The notes below the pieces were generated by a model that saw only the letters and a program-made list of their open reading frames with translations, was not told where the DNA came from and searched no databases. Below, piece by piece: positions 14,991 through 23,635 of a stretch of 34,968 bases of DNA. The translations under genes were made by a program, and so were the position numbers. Source of the DNA: Candidatus Poribacteria bacterium (lineage in GTDB: Bacteria; Poribacteria; WGA-4E; WGA-3G); contig JAPPES010000098.1 of NCBI GenBank assembly GCA_028824125.1, positions 1 to 34,968 of the forward strand, given 5' to 3'. Each line of letters begins with the position of its first letter. The first letter of the stretch is position 1.

Positions 14991-15992
14991 TCAACTGAGA
15001 TCAACCTTGACAGGTTTTCCAAGTTCGGCAGACTGCCATGCAGCTTCGGTCAATTGGATAACGCGCAACCCGTTTTCAACACCGATAGGATTCTCTGTCC
15101 GTTCGCCACGTATAAGTTCAATGAAGGCAGCGTCTTTGTTGCCACCTTTCGGCAGATCAGCATTATTAACGGGAGTCGGTTTACCACCCTGGCCTTGACG
15201 ATAGAGTTGCCCCGCGCGTAGAAAGAGCGCGCCATCTTCCAGCCAAATAGAGAAATCTTCTTGTACACCACCATGGGCATGCCCTACGATGCTGATATTA
15301 CACAGCGCGCCCGTATCAAATTTGATTGACATGGCGGTGAGGACATCAACCTCAATGTCCAAATTATCTATCATTGCAAATACTGTGTCCGGACTCGCTT
15401 CTAATACCCATAAGAGGATATCTATAAGATGACTGCCAGAATCGTTTAGTTGACCGCCACCGCCGAGAAACGGGTCTTGCCGCCATTTCCCCTGCTGATT
15501 CCGATACCAATTCTGTGATTGATGAGCAGCGACAAAGTTAACTTTGCCAAGCTCGCCACTTTGAACGACTTTACGACAGTATTGATAGGTCGGACTCAGG
15601 TGTCGTTGGTAGCCGATCATCAAGTGCAAACCGGTTTCTTCAACTTTTGCCATCACTTGTTTGGCGTGGTCTACTGTGCAGACCATCGGTTTTTCGGTAT
15701 GCACGTGGCAGCCTGCATCAAGCGCAGCCATAATATGATCAAAATGGAGTCCGTGCGGAGAACTGATGACAACCGCATCTGGTTTCGCAGCGGTTAACAT
15801 TTCAACGTGGTTGGCATAGGTTGGGATTGAATCGTCTAAACCTACAGTTTCTTTAAATGCGTTAAGTGCGTTTTCGCTTGGGTCAGCAAGGACGACAATT
15901 TCAACGTTTTCTACACCTGAAACACTACGTCCATGCCCCCGTGAGTTACCACCACATCCGATAAATCCAAATTTTAATTTTTGTTTTGCCAT
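14991..15992 (-). CDS. Gfo/Idh/MocA-family oxidoreductase
   Basis: A 333-residue NAD(P)-dependent dehydrogenase. The Rossmann domain begins FGFIGCGGNSRGHGRS (GxGxxx motif at about 12-17). The EKP motif is at 100-102, and the C-terminal domain has GGGGQLNDSGSHLIDILLW, supplying the conserved His. ATG 15992 is chosen because GAGGA lies 7 nt upstream; upstream in-frame sequence is not family-like. It heads an apparent operon with the HicB-like, ABC and PhyH genes. It is divergent from the TonB receptor across a 268-bp region with a TGTTCA palindrome. Likely role is oxidation or reduction of a sugar derivative. Confidence 0.9.
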   Translation of the reverse strand: MAKQKLKFGFIGCGGNSRGHGRSVSGVENVEIVVLADPSENALNAFKETVGLDDSIPTYANHVEMLTAAKPDAVVISSPHGLHFDHIMAALDAGCHVHTEKPMVCTVDHAKQVMAKVEETGLHLMIGYQRHLSPTYQYCRKVVQSGELGKVNFVAAHQSQNWYRNQQGKWRQDPFLGGGGQLNDSGSHLIDILLWVLEASPDTVFAMIDNLDIEVDVLTAMSIKFDTGALCNISIVGHAHGGVQEDFSIWLEDGALFLRAGQLYRQGQGGKPTPVNNADLPKGGNKDAAFIELIRGERTENPIGVENGLRVIQLTEAAWQSAELGKPVKVDLS

Positions 15993-16102
15993 GTATTTCC
16001 TCGTTCTATTCTTTTGCTTTAAGTTACCACGACCTATCACAAAAAGCAAGAGATAAATTCTGTTGGGCATCATATAGAAATTTGTTCTTACAATTTGCCA
16101 AC

Positions 16103-16119
16103 TGTTCAAAAAGTGAACA
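16103..16119. promoter_or_regulatory. Palindromic operator candidate between divergent genes
   Basis: TGTTCA-AAAAG-TGAACA has perfect 6-bp arms. It lies midway between the dehydrogenase operon and the TonB receptor, a typical place for a shared repressor site. Confidence 0.4.
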
Positions 16120-16178
16120 CTATAGTCCAAATTCTGTCAAAAATTGATTAAAATTCAGGGTTTTGTTAGGATTCTGTA

Positions 16179-16194
16179 TGGCATAAAATTTGCG
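16179..16194 (+). promoter_or_regulatory. Candidate sigma-54 promoter of the TonB receptor gene
   Basis: TGGCATAAAATTTGCG matches TGGCA and TTGC at the -24/-12 spacing. The predicted start of transcription, near 16206, leaves a 40-55 nt leader before the receptor start. Confidence 0.55.
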
Positions 16195-16260
16195 TATAGT
16201 TTAAAATACTGCTCATACACAACACTAAAAGAACAATAATATTGAATGGAGAATAATAAC

Positions 16261-18603
16261 ATGCAAAAGCCATTTTATCTTTTTCTTATTTTTAGCTTAG
16301 CACTATTTGTGATTTGGCAACCTCTTGCAGGCGCAAAAGTGAAACTTAAAGAATATAATGACAAAAACGTTGTGGAAATGCAGGAGATTACGGTGACAGC
16401 TACACGCGCCGAAAAAGAACCATTTAAAACACCAAATGCTATCACTGTTCTCAATTTAAGACAATTAGAACGTACCAATGCAGACATAACGTCTAATCTA
16501 CTTCGGGATTCTGTTGGCATCATCGCGCAGCAGACAACAGTTGGTCAAGGTTCACCAATGCTCCGAAGTTTGACAGGTTATCAAACGGTAATTCAAGTCG
16601 ATTGGGTTAGACTCAATAACTCAACATTTCGTTCTGGACCGAACCAGTATACTGCAACTATCGCTCCTGAAAACTTGGATCGTGCAGAAGTTTTACTCGG
16701 TTCAAGTTCTACACTGTACGGAAGTGGCGCGATGGGGGGTGTTATCAACCTATTTACAAAAGCGGTCCCACTTAACCCATCGCAGGAAAACTGGGAAATA
16801 CACCCACGCCTCCTTGCTCGCTATACGACTGCTACACAGGAACGTCTTGGTCGATTAAAGCTAACTGGGAGTCAAGGGCGATTTGGATTCAGTATTGGCG
16901 GCGGTGTGCGATTCTACGGAGACCTGAATCCTGGCGATGGATACGACCTTCATTACAAAAATCGGAAGTTTGAAATAGTTGACGAAATGCCGAGCGGTGT
17001 GCAACTTTATGACTATGATGAGGTTGCAGAACTTTCAAAAAATAACATTCCTGACAAATGGCTCATTGACAATGAAGGTCCATTGGGTTGGCGTGCCTAC
17101 GATGCCGATGCCAAAATTGCTTATCAAATAGACGAAAGACGAACAATCAATGCTACTTATCAGATGTGGCGACAACCGCAAACGCCACGTTATGATAAAA
17201 TCGCACCGCAAGAGTTTGATGAATTCTTTTTTGAACCCCAAAATCGCGATCTTGTGTACGTTAACTATGTGGCGAATCCTGAAATTTCCAGCATTGACCT
17301 ATACAGATTTACAGGTTCTTTCCATCGCCAAAAAGAGGGACGAAATGAGGTGAAGCGTGGTGAAACTTCCCGCAGACAACGATATGATACAGTTAACACT
17401 ATCGGTATAAGCGCGCAGGTAATCAGCAGTGTTTTTCCCCGCCAACGTTTGGTGGGTGGTGGTGAATTTTACTTAGACATGCTGCAAAGTCGTACTGTCA
17501 AAACTGATGTGGCAGGGAAAGAAGTTGTTGACGAAAATCTTGGAAGGTTTATCAACGGTTCTCAATTTTGGGATGCAAGTTTGTTCCTACAAGATGAAAT
17601 AACGATACATGAACGGGTAGAACTTATCCTCGGCGGACGTGCAACACTTTATCAAACCAATGCGGACCTTTCCCTACGGGACAAAGCTTTTGATGAATTC
17701 AATAAATCTGACAGTAGTCTGACAGGGAGCGCAGGGATAGTTGTCGGTTTAACAGATTACCTGAACTTTGTTAGTAGCATCGGGACAGCGTTTCGCGCGC
17801 CATCGTTGAATGATACAACTGCAGTGGAAGTTACGAATGAAGGTGTGACGGCACCAAGTCCTGATCTTGAAGCGGAGACTTCGTGGACAGTTGAGGGAGG
17901 GCTCAAGGCGAAACATGCCTATTTTCGTGGTGCATTAACACTATTCCACAGCAGAGTCAACGGTTTAGTTACACGTAGACCTGTCCAAGAGGCGTACGCA
18001 GTGGGAGAAATTCCTCAACTCCATCAAGACCTAATCAAGGAATACGAGGGCATTGATGTACTCGTGTTTGATAACGTTGATGAGGCGCAGTTTCAGGGTG
18101 TTGAATTAGCAGGGGTAATTCCGATCAATCCGGCATTGTCTATTTACGGAAATGCTGCGTTGCTGCGTGGGGAAGTGCTTTTGATTAACGGTGTAGAACC
18201 TGATCCCGACAAGCCTTGGGAAGCACGGATTCGTAGGGAGCCGCCTTTGAACGGTGTTGTTGGAATACAGTGGGAACCTATAAATACGCAGTATTGGGCA
18301 ACTCTATTTGTGCGGGGTGCTACAGAACAGAGGCGCCTAAATCGGAGTGACATACGCGATCCGCGGATACAAGGACAAACACGGGATCCAGCAGAAGTTG
18401 AATTTGACTCTACTGGCAATGCTGTTGATGCAGGCACGCCAGCATGGTGGACACTCAACGTTCGCGGCGGTGTCAAACTCTTTGATTACACACGGTTGAC
18501 GTTATCGCTTGAAAACTTGCTTGATAAACGTTATCGTCCACACGGGTCAGGTGTGAACGCGCCGGGATTCAATGTTAGCGTGAGTTTAGACAATCGGTTT
18601 TAG
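16261..18603 (+). CDS. TonB-dependent outer-membrane receptor
   Basis: A 780-residue outer-membrane receptor. The signal peptide is KPFYLFLIFSLALFVIWQPL with cleavage likely after AGA. A TonB-box-like EITVTATR follows. The plug domain (about 60-170) contains LLRDSVGIIAQQ and GSSSTLYGSGAMGGVINLF. The rest is a 22-strand-type barrel ending NLLDKRYRPHGSG...DNRF with a C-terminal Phe. Such receptors import siderophores, cobalamin or glycans; the ligand is not evident. ATG 16261 has GGAG upstream; ATG 16246 is in frame but lacks one. Upstream are a sigma-54-like promoter and a palindrome. No TonB/ExbBD or SusD gene is nearby. Confidence 0.92.
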   Translation: MQKPFYLFLIFSLALFVIWQPLAGAKVKLKEYNDKNVVEMQEITVTATRAEKEPFKTPNAITVLNLRQLERTNADITSNLLRDSVGIIAQQTTVGQGSPMLRSLTGYQTVIQVDWVRLNNSTFRSGPNQYTATIAPENLDRAEVLLGSSSTLYGSGAMGGVINLFTKAVPLNPSQENWEIHPRLLARYTTATQERLGRLKLTGSQGRFGFSIGGGVRFYGDLNPGDGYDLHYKNRKFEIVDEMPSGVQLYDYDEVAELSKNNIPDKWLIDNEGPLGWRAYDADAKIAYQIDERRTINATYQMWRQPQTPRYDKIAPQEFDEFFFEPQNRDLVYVNYVANPEISSIDLYRFTGSFHRQKEGRNEVKRGETSRRQRYDTVNTIGISAQVISSVFPRQRLVGGGEFYLDMLQSRTVKTDVAGKEVVDENLGRFINGSQFWDASLFLQDEITIHERVELILGGRATLYQTNADLSLRDKAFDEFNKSDSSLTGSAGIVVGLTDYLNFVSSIGTAFRAPSLNDTTAVEVTNEGVTAPSPDLEAETSWTVEGGLKAKHAYFRGALTLFHSRVNGLVTRRPVQEAYAVGEIPQLHQDLIKEYEGIDVLVFDNVDEAQFQGVELAGVIPINPALSIYGNAALLRGEVLLINGVEPDPDKPWEARIRREPPLNGVVGIQWEPINTQYWATLFVRGATEQRRLNRSDIRDPRIQGQTRDPAEVEFDSTGNAVDAGTPAWWTLNVRGGVKLFDYTRLTLSLENLLDKRYRPHGSGVNAPGFNVSVSLDNRF

Positions 18604-18643
18604 CGTTTTATATTTCCAGGTGCATTTCAAGCGCGCCTGCAAA

Positions 18644-19156
18644 TTATTGGACATGAAATTTCCGCTTGATAAATTCTACAACAACTGGCGGTACCATTTC
18701 CAATAACTTCGCTTCACTTAATTTTCCTTGCCCCATCTCCACAACCTCCATCACAAGCGTTGAACTGATATGGGCGTATTGTTTATTTGCAACCATAAAG
18801 AAGGTATCAATTTCTGGGGCAATCTGCTGATTCATCCGTGCCATTTTGAATTCCCATTCAAAATCAGAGATTTCGCGGAACCCGCGAATGATTGCGCATG
18901 CACCACGCGCTTGCGCGTAAATTGCCATCAATCCGGTATCTCCATCAATAGTAACTTTTGGATAGGGTTTGATGACTTCCTCAAGCATCTGAATACGTTC
19001 ATCAATTGTGAACCGCTCCTGTTTTGCCGGGTTCACGCCAATAACGAGGATAAGTTCATCAAAAATGTCAAGTTTGCAGACACGATCAATCAAGTCCACA
19101 TGACCGAGTGTAATCGGGTCAAAACTTGCTGGAAAGATTGCGATTCTTTTAGACAT
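18644..19156 (-). CDS. coaD: Phosphopantetheine adenylyltransferase
   Basis: A 170-residue CoaD that makes dephospho-CoA from 4'-phosphopantetheine and ATP, the penultimate step of CoA synthesis. FPASFDPITLGHVDLIDR carries the T-x-G-H nucleotidyltransferase motif (T16-H19). IIRGFREISDFEWEFKMARMN covers the RGLR and substrate region, and ISSTLV (130-135) corresponds to the ISSSLVRE motif, with Met in place of the usual following Arg. GAAAGGAG precedes the ATG. It lies 21 nt behind the last WD40 gene on the same strand and is probably the final gene of that operon. A weak hairpin at 18617-18639 lies between it and the TonB receptor. Confidence 0.95.
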   Translation of the reverse strand: MSKRIAIFPASFDPITLGHVDLIDRVCKLDIFDELILVIGVNPAKQERFTIDERIQMLEEVIKPYPKVTIDGDTGLMAIYAQARGACAIIRGFREISDFEWEFKMARMNQQIAPEIDTFFMVANKQYAHISSTLVMEVVEMGQGKLSEAKLLEMVPPVVVEFIKRKFHVQ

Positions 19157-19177
19157 CTGTTCTCCTTTCTTGTATAT

Positions 19178-21298
19178 TTACGGTTCTTTATCTGGTTCTG
19201 ATGTTTTCTCTATTATTCTGAATTCTCGCGATGCGATATTTCCGTGCATATCAATCATCCGAATTTCACCTTCCTCTATATCAGCATCGACTATTTCAAA
19301 TTCAACGGTCGCCTTCTTTTTACCGTTCAGGACTCGACACCCTTGAAGTTTGTGTAATCTATAATGTTTTTCTGATTTCTCAGTGACAAACAGTTGAAGT
19401 TGATGTATCCCATCATCATCAGATGCAGCTAACTGGAATTTTTTTGAACCCGTATCAGTTTTTATTATATTTATTTCAATATCTGGTCGTTTATCAAAGA
19501 AAGGTTGGTTTGGGTTGAAGAAACGACTCTTATCCAACCATTCTGCTTCACACTTAGACAATTTCACCCAACTCTTGTTCCATGGCATAATACTGTTAAT
19601 ACCCTTGAAAACCCTTTTAACCACGTTAGGTTCATACTTAGGTAAATGATGTTTCCGATGTAATACGTCAAACTTATGCTTAAGTGAGTATACTATTAAT
19701 CTCCAATCAAAATCCTTTTTTCTACGATAGACAATACTACCATTTCCTGTGAATCCCTCAATATCATACATTCCAATTTTGTCATTGACATTAATCCTCC
19801 CTTTCGGGAATTCAAAAGTTTGATCATATTGAGTATAATATCTATGTCCATTTTGAATTGAGGTATTACGTTTTATCATGTTATTCATAAAAGCTTCAGA
19901 GAAACCTTTTGAATCATCAACAAAAATTAGCCAAATATCGTTCAACTGCAAATCATGTATTACGACTTGATTTTCATCTATTTGATATATCTTAGCTTTT
20001 CTATTCTCATCGGTTTCAAACGTAAAAGTTTTTCTGCCGAATCCGTGGCGTTTCATCTCATCCGCGTAGTGCTTTTGGACCTTTCTTATGGTTTTATCTA
20101 TTTTTTGTGTAATGTTTGGGGAGGGTTCTTTATCTTTCGGTAGGTAGTAAATTAATCGGACAACATCATTCTTGTCGTTGGCTAAATCTAATTGCGATTG
20201 CGTGAGTTTCCACACTCGAACAATACCATCCTTTCCTCCAGTGACAAGAAGGGTTCCATCTTGTGAAAATGAAACATCTCTTGCCTCCGTTGGTAATGAA
20301 GAAATTGGTGCACCATTCGCAGTTGACCAGAGTTCTATACCCCTTCCATAATGAGACCAATCATTTGCCCCCACGCACATCTTTCCATCTGGGGAAAACA
20401 CGAAGTTTTCAACATTTCCGCGAAGCACCTCGCCCTTCCGTTGCCAACTTGGCAATTCCCACATGATGTACCCCTTCACAGAATAATTGCTATACCTCTC
20501 CTGATCACGTCCACCAGCGACCATATATTTGTTGTTAGGGGAAAACTTTACATAATCCATCAAATAGAGAGATGTTTCTAATGTCTTTACCAGTTGCTGA
20601 GTCTGTAGGTCCCATACATGTATAGTTCCATTAGAATATCCGGCAGCGATCCATTTACCATCGGACGAAATGTCAATTGCACAGGCCCCACCTTTGGCTT
20701 TATGTGCTTCATCAGAAGGTAGGAAGGCTATTTGTGTGATTCTCTTTGGATTCCGTATATCCCACAGTTTTACTCCATTGTAAACTGTTGCTAACTGGTT
20801 ACCATTCGATGAAAAAGCAAACTGTCGGCGTATAGTTTTTAAAGATTTTATTTTTCTTCCTGAGTCAACATCCCATATTGTAAGTGTTTCGTAGCCAGCA
20901 CACGCCAGCAATTTACCTGTGGGTGAGAAACTAATAAAAGGAAATATTCCGGGTTGACGAAGAATTCTTATAGGTTCTTTGGTGTTGTTTATGTTCCATA
21001 ACTTTACAGTGCCATTTCCATTAACACTCGCAATAAGAGAAGGATCTACAGGTGAAAAAGTGACAGAATAAATTGTTTTGGCGGATTCCAAAGAAAGACC
21101 TTCAAAGGAAAGTGCATCTTTTATAATCGTTGCACTGTGATTGAATTTAGCGATGACCTTAGGTCTCCCAGGCAGCTCCGCGAATGTCTGTGGGCGCAAT
21201 TCCTGCTGCTGAGGCGGACGTGAGATGAAATACACAACAACCATAGCAACTGCAATTGCCAAAATCACGAGTAAGAGTAATATTTTTTTATTTTTCAT
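19178..21298 (-). CDS. Membrane-anchored WD40 protein with degenerate zincin-like C-terminal domain
   Basis: A 706-residue protein starting at ATG 21298 (AAGGA upstream), which overlaps the previous stop as ATGA. A basic start and a hydrophobic anchor (about 5-25) are followed by seven WD-type blades: TVKLWNINN, LTIWDVDSG, GVKLWDIRN, TIHVWDLQT, YIMWELPSW, GIELWSTAN and IVRVWKLTQ. The second part (about 390-640) begins LIYYLPKDKEPSPNI, then HGFGRKTFTFETDENRKA, as in a metalloprotease-like domain I recall from Poribacteria proteins. Where HExxHxxGxxH is expected, residues 537-547 read YSLKHKFDVLH, so the first His, Glu and Gly are replaced. A LSKCEAEWLD motif and a beta-sandwich (IHQLQLFV) follow. 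It is probably an inactive binding module outside the inner membrane. Confidence 0.85.
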   Translation of the reverse strand: MKNKKILLLLVILAIAVAMVVVYFISRPPQQQELRPQTFAELPGRPKVIAKFNHSATIIKDALSFEGLSLESAKTIYSVTFSPVDPSLIASVNGNGTVKLWNINNTKEPIRILRQPGIFPFISFSPTGKLLACAGYETLTIWDVDSGRKIKSLKTIRRQFAFSSNGNQLATVYNGVKLWDIRNPKRITQIAFLPSDEAHKAKGGACAIDISSDGKWIAAGYSNGTIHVWDLQTQQLVKTLETSLYLMDYVKFSPNNKYMVAGGRDQERYSNYSVKGYIMWELPSWQRKGEVLRGNVENFVFSPDGKMCVGANDWSHYGRGIELWSTANGAPISSLPTEARDVSFSQDGTLLVTGGKDGIVRVWKLTQSQLDLANDKNDVVRLIYYLPKDKEPSPNITQKIDKTIRKVQKHYADEMKRHGFGRKTFTFETDENRKAKIYQIDENQVVIHDLQLNDIWLIFVDDSKGFSEAFMNNMIKRNTSIQNGHRYYTQYDQTFEFPKGRINVNDKIGMYDIEGFTGNGSIVYRRKKDFDWRLIVYSLKHKFDVLHRKHHLPKYEPNVVKRVFKGINSIMPWNKSWVKLSKCEAEWLDKSRFFNPNQPFFDKRPDIEINIIKTDTGSKKFQLAASDDDGIHQLQLFVTEKSEKHYRLHKLQGCRVLNGKKKATVEFEIVDADIEEGEIRMIDMHGNIASREFRIIEKTSEPDKEP

Positions 21299-22467
21299 TT
21301 TAGTTTCCTTATATCCCATAAACTCAGAATACCATCATAATCAGTACCCGCGAGCAGGTTGCCCTCATGTGAAAATGCAATTTTCGAAACACTGTCCCAA
21401 AGACTTTTTCTCTTAAGTAATGCAATCGAGGTTATATTATCCATTGACCAGAGGGTAATTCCTTTCACATCTACGATGGCGAGAATTTTACCATCTGGGG
21501 AAAACGCTATATCTCTTATGCGTTGATCTTGCACTTCATGGTAGATTTTCCATTCAGGTAAAGTCCATATAGTCAATCCATTCTCACCTGCAACGGCAAA
21601 AAAACGGTTGTCTGGTGAAAACTTGATAGATCGAATATCTGCATAATAATAGCCGAGTTTAAAATCAGCTGGAACTTTTCTCTGAATAATCTTGAATAGT
21701 TGTTTGCTATGTATATCCCAAATTTTTATTCTGTCAAATCCTATTCTTCGGTTTTCGTCATTCATCTGTCCGCCCGCGGCAATCCACTTCCCATCATGTG
21801 AGAAATCAAGAAATTTATACCGCTGATTTATCGTTTTATTGTGATGTTTAACTGCACGATCAGTGCGATGATGTTTAGATAATCTCACATCTTCGTGTGA
21901 TAATGCTTGTTCGCCGATCAGTGGTGGTAACACAAACGTTCCTATAATTTCATTTGGGTTGCTGATATTCCATAGTCTTACATCATTAAAGGCAGTTGCA
22001 AGTAGGTGATTGGTAGGAGAAATAGCTGCATTTGAAGAGCCAATATCAAAAGAACTTAATTTCTTTTTCGATGACACATCCCAGAATTCAAGCATCCAAT
22101 TTATTTTTCTAATAAGCCATTCACCTGTTGATGAAAACGCTAAACATTCAACAGAATAAGTGTCCCCACTCCCATCATGCTCAAGAAAACCGGTCAATAC
22201 CACTTCTGGTGCCTGTGTGTTGTGCCTATCCCACGCTTTTATGGTGTAGTCTTCTCCCGTAGTAACAATGAGATTAGGATTTGTCGGTGAAAAAGCAATA
22301 GCTTGAATCCGTGCACCATGATTAAACTCTGTAATCGGTAGAATCGGTCCTGTTCGTTCCAAAAGAGTTTTTTGATTGTCGTTCCACTGGTCCCACGTTG
22401 AAAACGCTAACAGAACTCCAACAACTACAATAGCTAAGAACAACAAAAATATTTTTTTAGCGTCCAT
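21295..22467 (-). CDS. Membrane-anchored WD40 propeller protein (array member 5)
   Basis: 390 residues. The short basic N-terminus MDAKK and hydrophobic anchor IFLLFLAIVVVGVLLAFS predict one inner-membrane pass with the propeller outside. Seven blades are marked by TIKAWDRHN, MLEFWDVSS, DVRLWNISN, RIKIWDIHS, LTIWTLPEW, ITLWSMDN and LSLWDIRKL, enough for a closed seven-bladed ring. The central part (SHDGKWIAAGGQMNDENRRI) is nearly identical to array member 3. It overlaps its upstream neighbour by 11 nt and the downstream gene by 4 nt. No catalytic motif; probably a protein-binding scaffold. Confidence 0.87.
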   Translation of the reverse strand: MDAKKIFLLFLAIVVVGVLLAFSTWDQWNDNQKTLLERTGPILPITEFNHGARIQAIAFSPTNPNLIVTTGEDYTIKAWDRHNTQAPEVVLTGFLEHDGSGDTYSVECLAFSSTGEWLIRKINWMLEFWDVSSKKKLSSFDIGSSNAAISPTNHLLATAFNDVRLWNISNPNEIIGTFVLPPLIGEQALSHEDVRLSKHHRTDRAVKHHNKTINQRYKFLDFSHDGKWIAAGGQMNDENRRIGFDRIKIWDIHSKQLFKIIQRKVPADFKLGYYYADIRSIKFSPDNRFFAVAGENGLTIWTLPEWKIYHEVQDQRIRDIAFSPDGKILAIVDVKGITLWSMDNITSIALLKRKSLWDSVSKIAFSHEGNLLAGTDYDGILSLWDIRKLK

Positions 22468-23635
22468 TTAGTTGCCTCATATCCCAAAGACGAAGAACAC
22501 CACCGAAACCACCACCAGCAAGCGTGTTACCATCAGGAGAAAATGAAAGTTCCATAGCTCCTCCTAAGAATCCCTCACCTTTAAGAATGGTAATTGGTGT
22601 AAGACTTTCAATAGATAAGAGAGTTACCTCACCAATATCTGAAATGGCGAGAATCTTGCTATCAGGGGAAAATGTAAGATCGCTGATGTATTGATCACTC
22701 ACTTCATCATAGAAGATTTGACCTCCCGGTAAGCTCCATATAGTAAATCCTTTCTTCTTACCATAGGATTTAATACCGATAAATCTTCCGTCGCGAGAAA
22801 ACTTTACATCTCGGTGAAAACCCATGTGAGTATCCTCCAATAACTTTATACGTTGATTACGCTGTACATCCCATAATATCAAACTAAAGTGTTCTGTAGC
22901 AGCAATCCAACGCCCATCGGGTGAAAAGATAATATCTTTCAACCATTCGTGACTATCATGTGGAACCGATAATGTTTTGATAAATTGCTTTTGTTCTAAA
23001 TCCCAAAATTTAATATCACCGTTCCCATATCCGATAGCAAGCCATTTGCCGTTCGGTGAAAAATCAGCACATCGCATGGAATTGGCGTATTTAGTATGGT
23101 GTATCTCTGTTATTACCTTTGTTTTAGTCATCTGATTAGGATTCCGAATATCCCACAACTCTAATCGTTGTGAATAGACGTTCGCAAGGTAATCCGCAGA
23201 TGGAGAAATTGCAGCATCCCAACGGTACTGTTCCTGAGGTAAAATTATTTTTTCCCATAAAGACGTATCACACAATATCGTCTTCCCATGCAGCCCTTTA
23301 CATAAAAGCGATTTTCCGTTGTTTAGAAAATCTAATGAGACGAGAGTCTCTTCATTGTCATGTAGGATTTTCGTTGGGGTACTGGGGTTGTTTTTGTTCC
23401 AAATTTTTATGTTATTATCATCACCTACGCTTGCAATGACATTTTGATTTGATGGAGAAAATTCAACATCATAAATCATGGCACCATGATGAAACGCAGC
23501 AATTGGTGGAATCGGTCTCATGCGTTCCAAAGTGGTTTTCTGATTGTCGTTCCACTGGTGCCACGTTGAAAACGCTAAGAGTACTCCAACAACTACGATA
23601 GTTAAGAACAATAGGAACATTTTTTTAGCGTTCAT
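22457..23635 (-). CDS. Membrane-anchored WD40 propeller protein (array member 4)
   Basis: 392 residues with MNAKK and the anchor MFLLFLTIVVVGVLLAFS. WD-type motifs are NIKIWNKNN, KTILCDTSL (degenerate), RLELWDIRN, DIKFWDLEQ, SLILWDVQR, FTIWSLPGG, VTLLSIESL and LRLWDMRQL: seven or eight blades. The section after the anchor is identical at the DNA level over 71 bp to array member 1 (23502-23572 versus 27081-27151). It lacks the long insert with SHE...VKHHN found in members 2, 3 and 5. The stop region supplies the ribosome-binding site for the next gene, with an 11-nt overlap. Confidence 0.87.
   Translation of the reverse strand: MNAKKMFLLFLTIVVVGVLLAFSTWHQWNDNQKTTLERMRPIPPIAAFHHGAMIYDVEFSPSNQNVIASVGDDNNIKIWNKNNPSTPTKILHDNEETLVSLDFLNNGKSLLCKGLHGKTILCDTSLWEKIILPQEQYRWDAAISPSADYLANVYSQRLELWDIRNPNQMTKTKVITEIHHTKYANSMRCADFSPNGKWLAIGYGNGDIKFWDLEQKQFIKTLSVPHDSHEWLKDIIFSPDGRWIAATEHFSLILWDVQRNQRIKLLEDTHMGFHRDVKFSRDGRFIGIKSYGKKKGFTIWSLPGGQIFYDEVSDQYISDLTFSPDSKILAISDIGEVTLLSIESLTPITILKGEGFLGGAMELSFSPDGNTLAGGGFGGVLRLWDMRQLNGR
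23502..23572. repeat. 71-bp exact repeat shared with the first array gene
   Basis: Identical to 27081-27151. It encodes the start of the extracytoplasmic part (AFSTWHQWND, then NQKTTLERMRPIPP). Member 2 has a close but imperfect version around 25860-25925. Exact identity between non-adjacent genes implies recent gene conversion. Confidence 0.8.

Noticed and set aside
18617-18639. Hairpin between the TonB receptor and coaD as a bidirectional terminator
   Set aside because: The 7-bp stem has a G-T pair and no T-run on either side; too weak to call.
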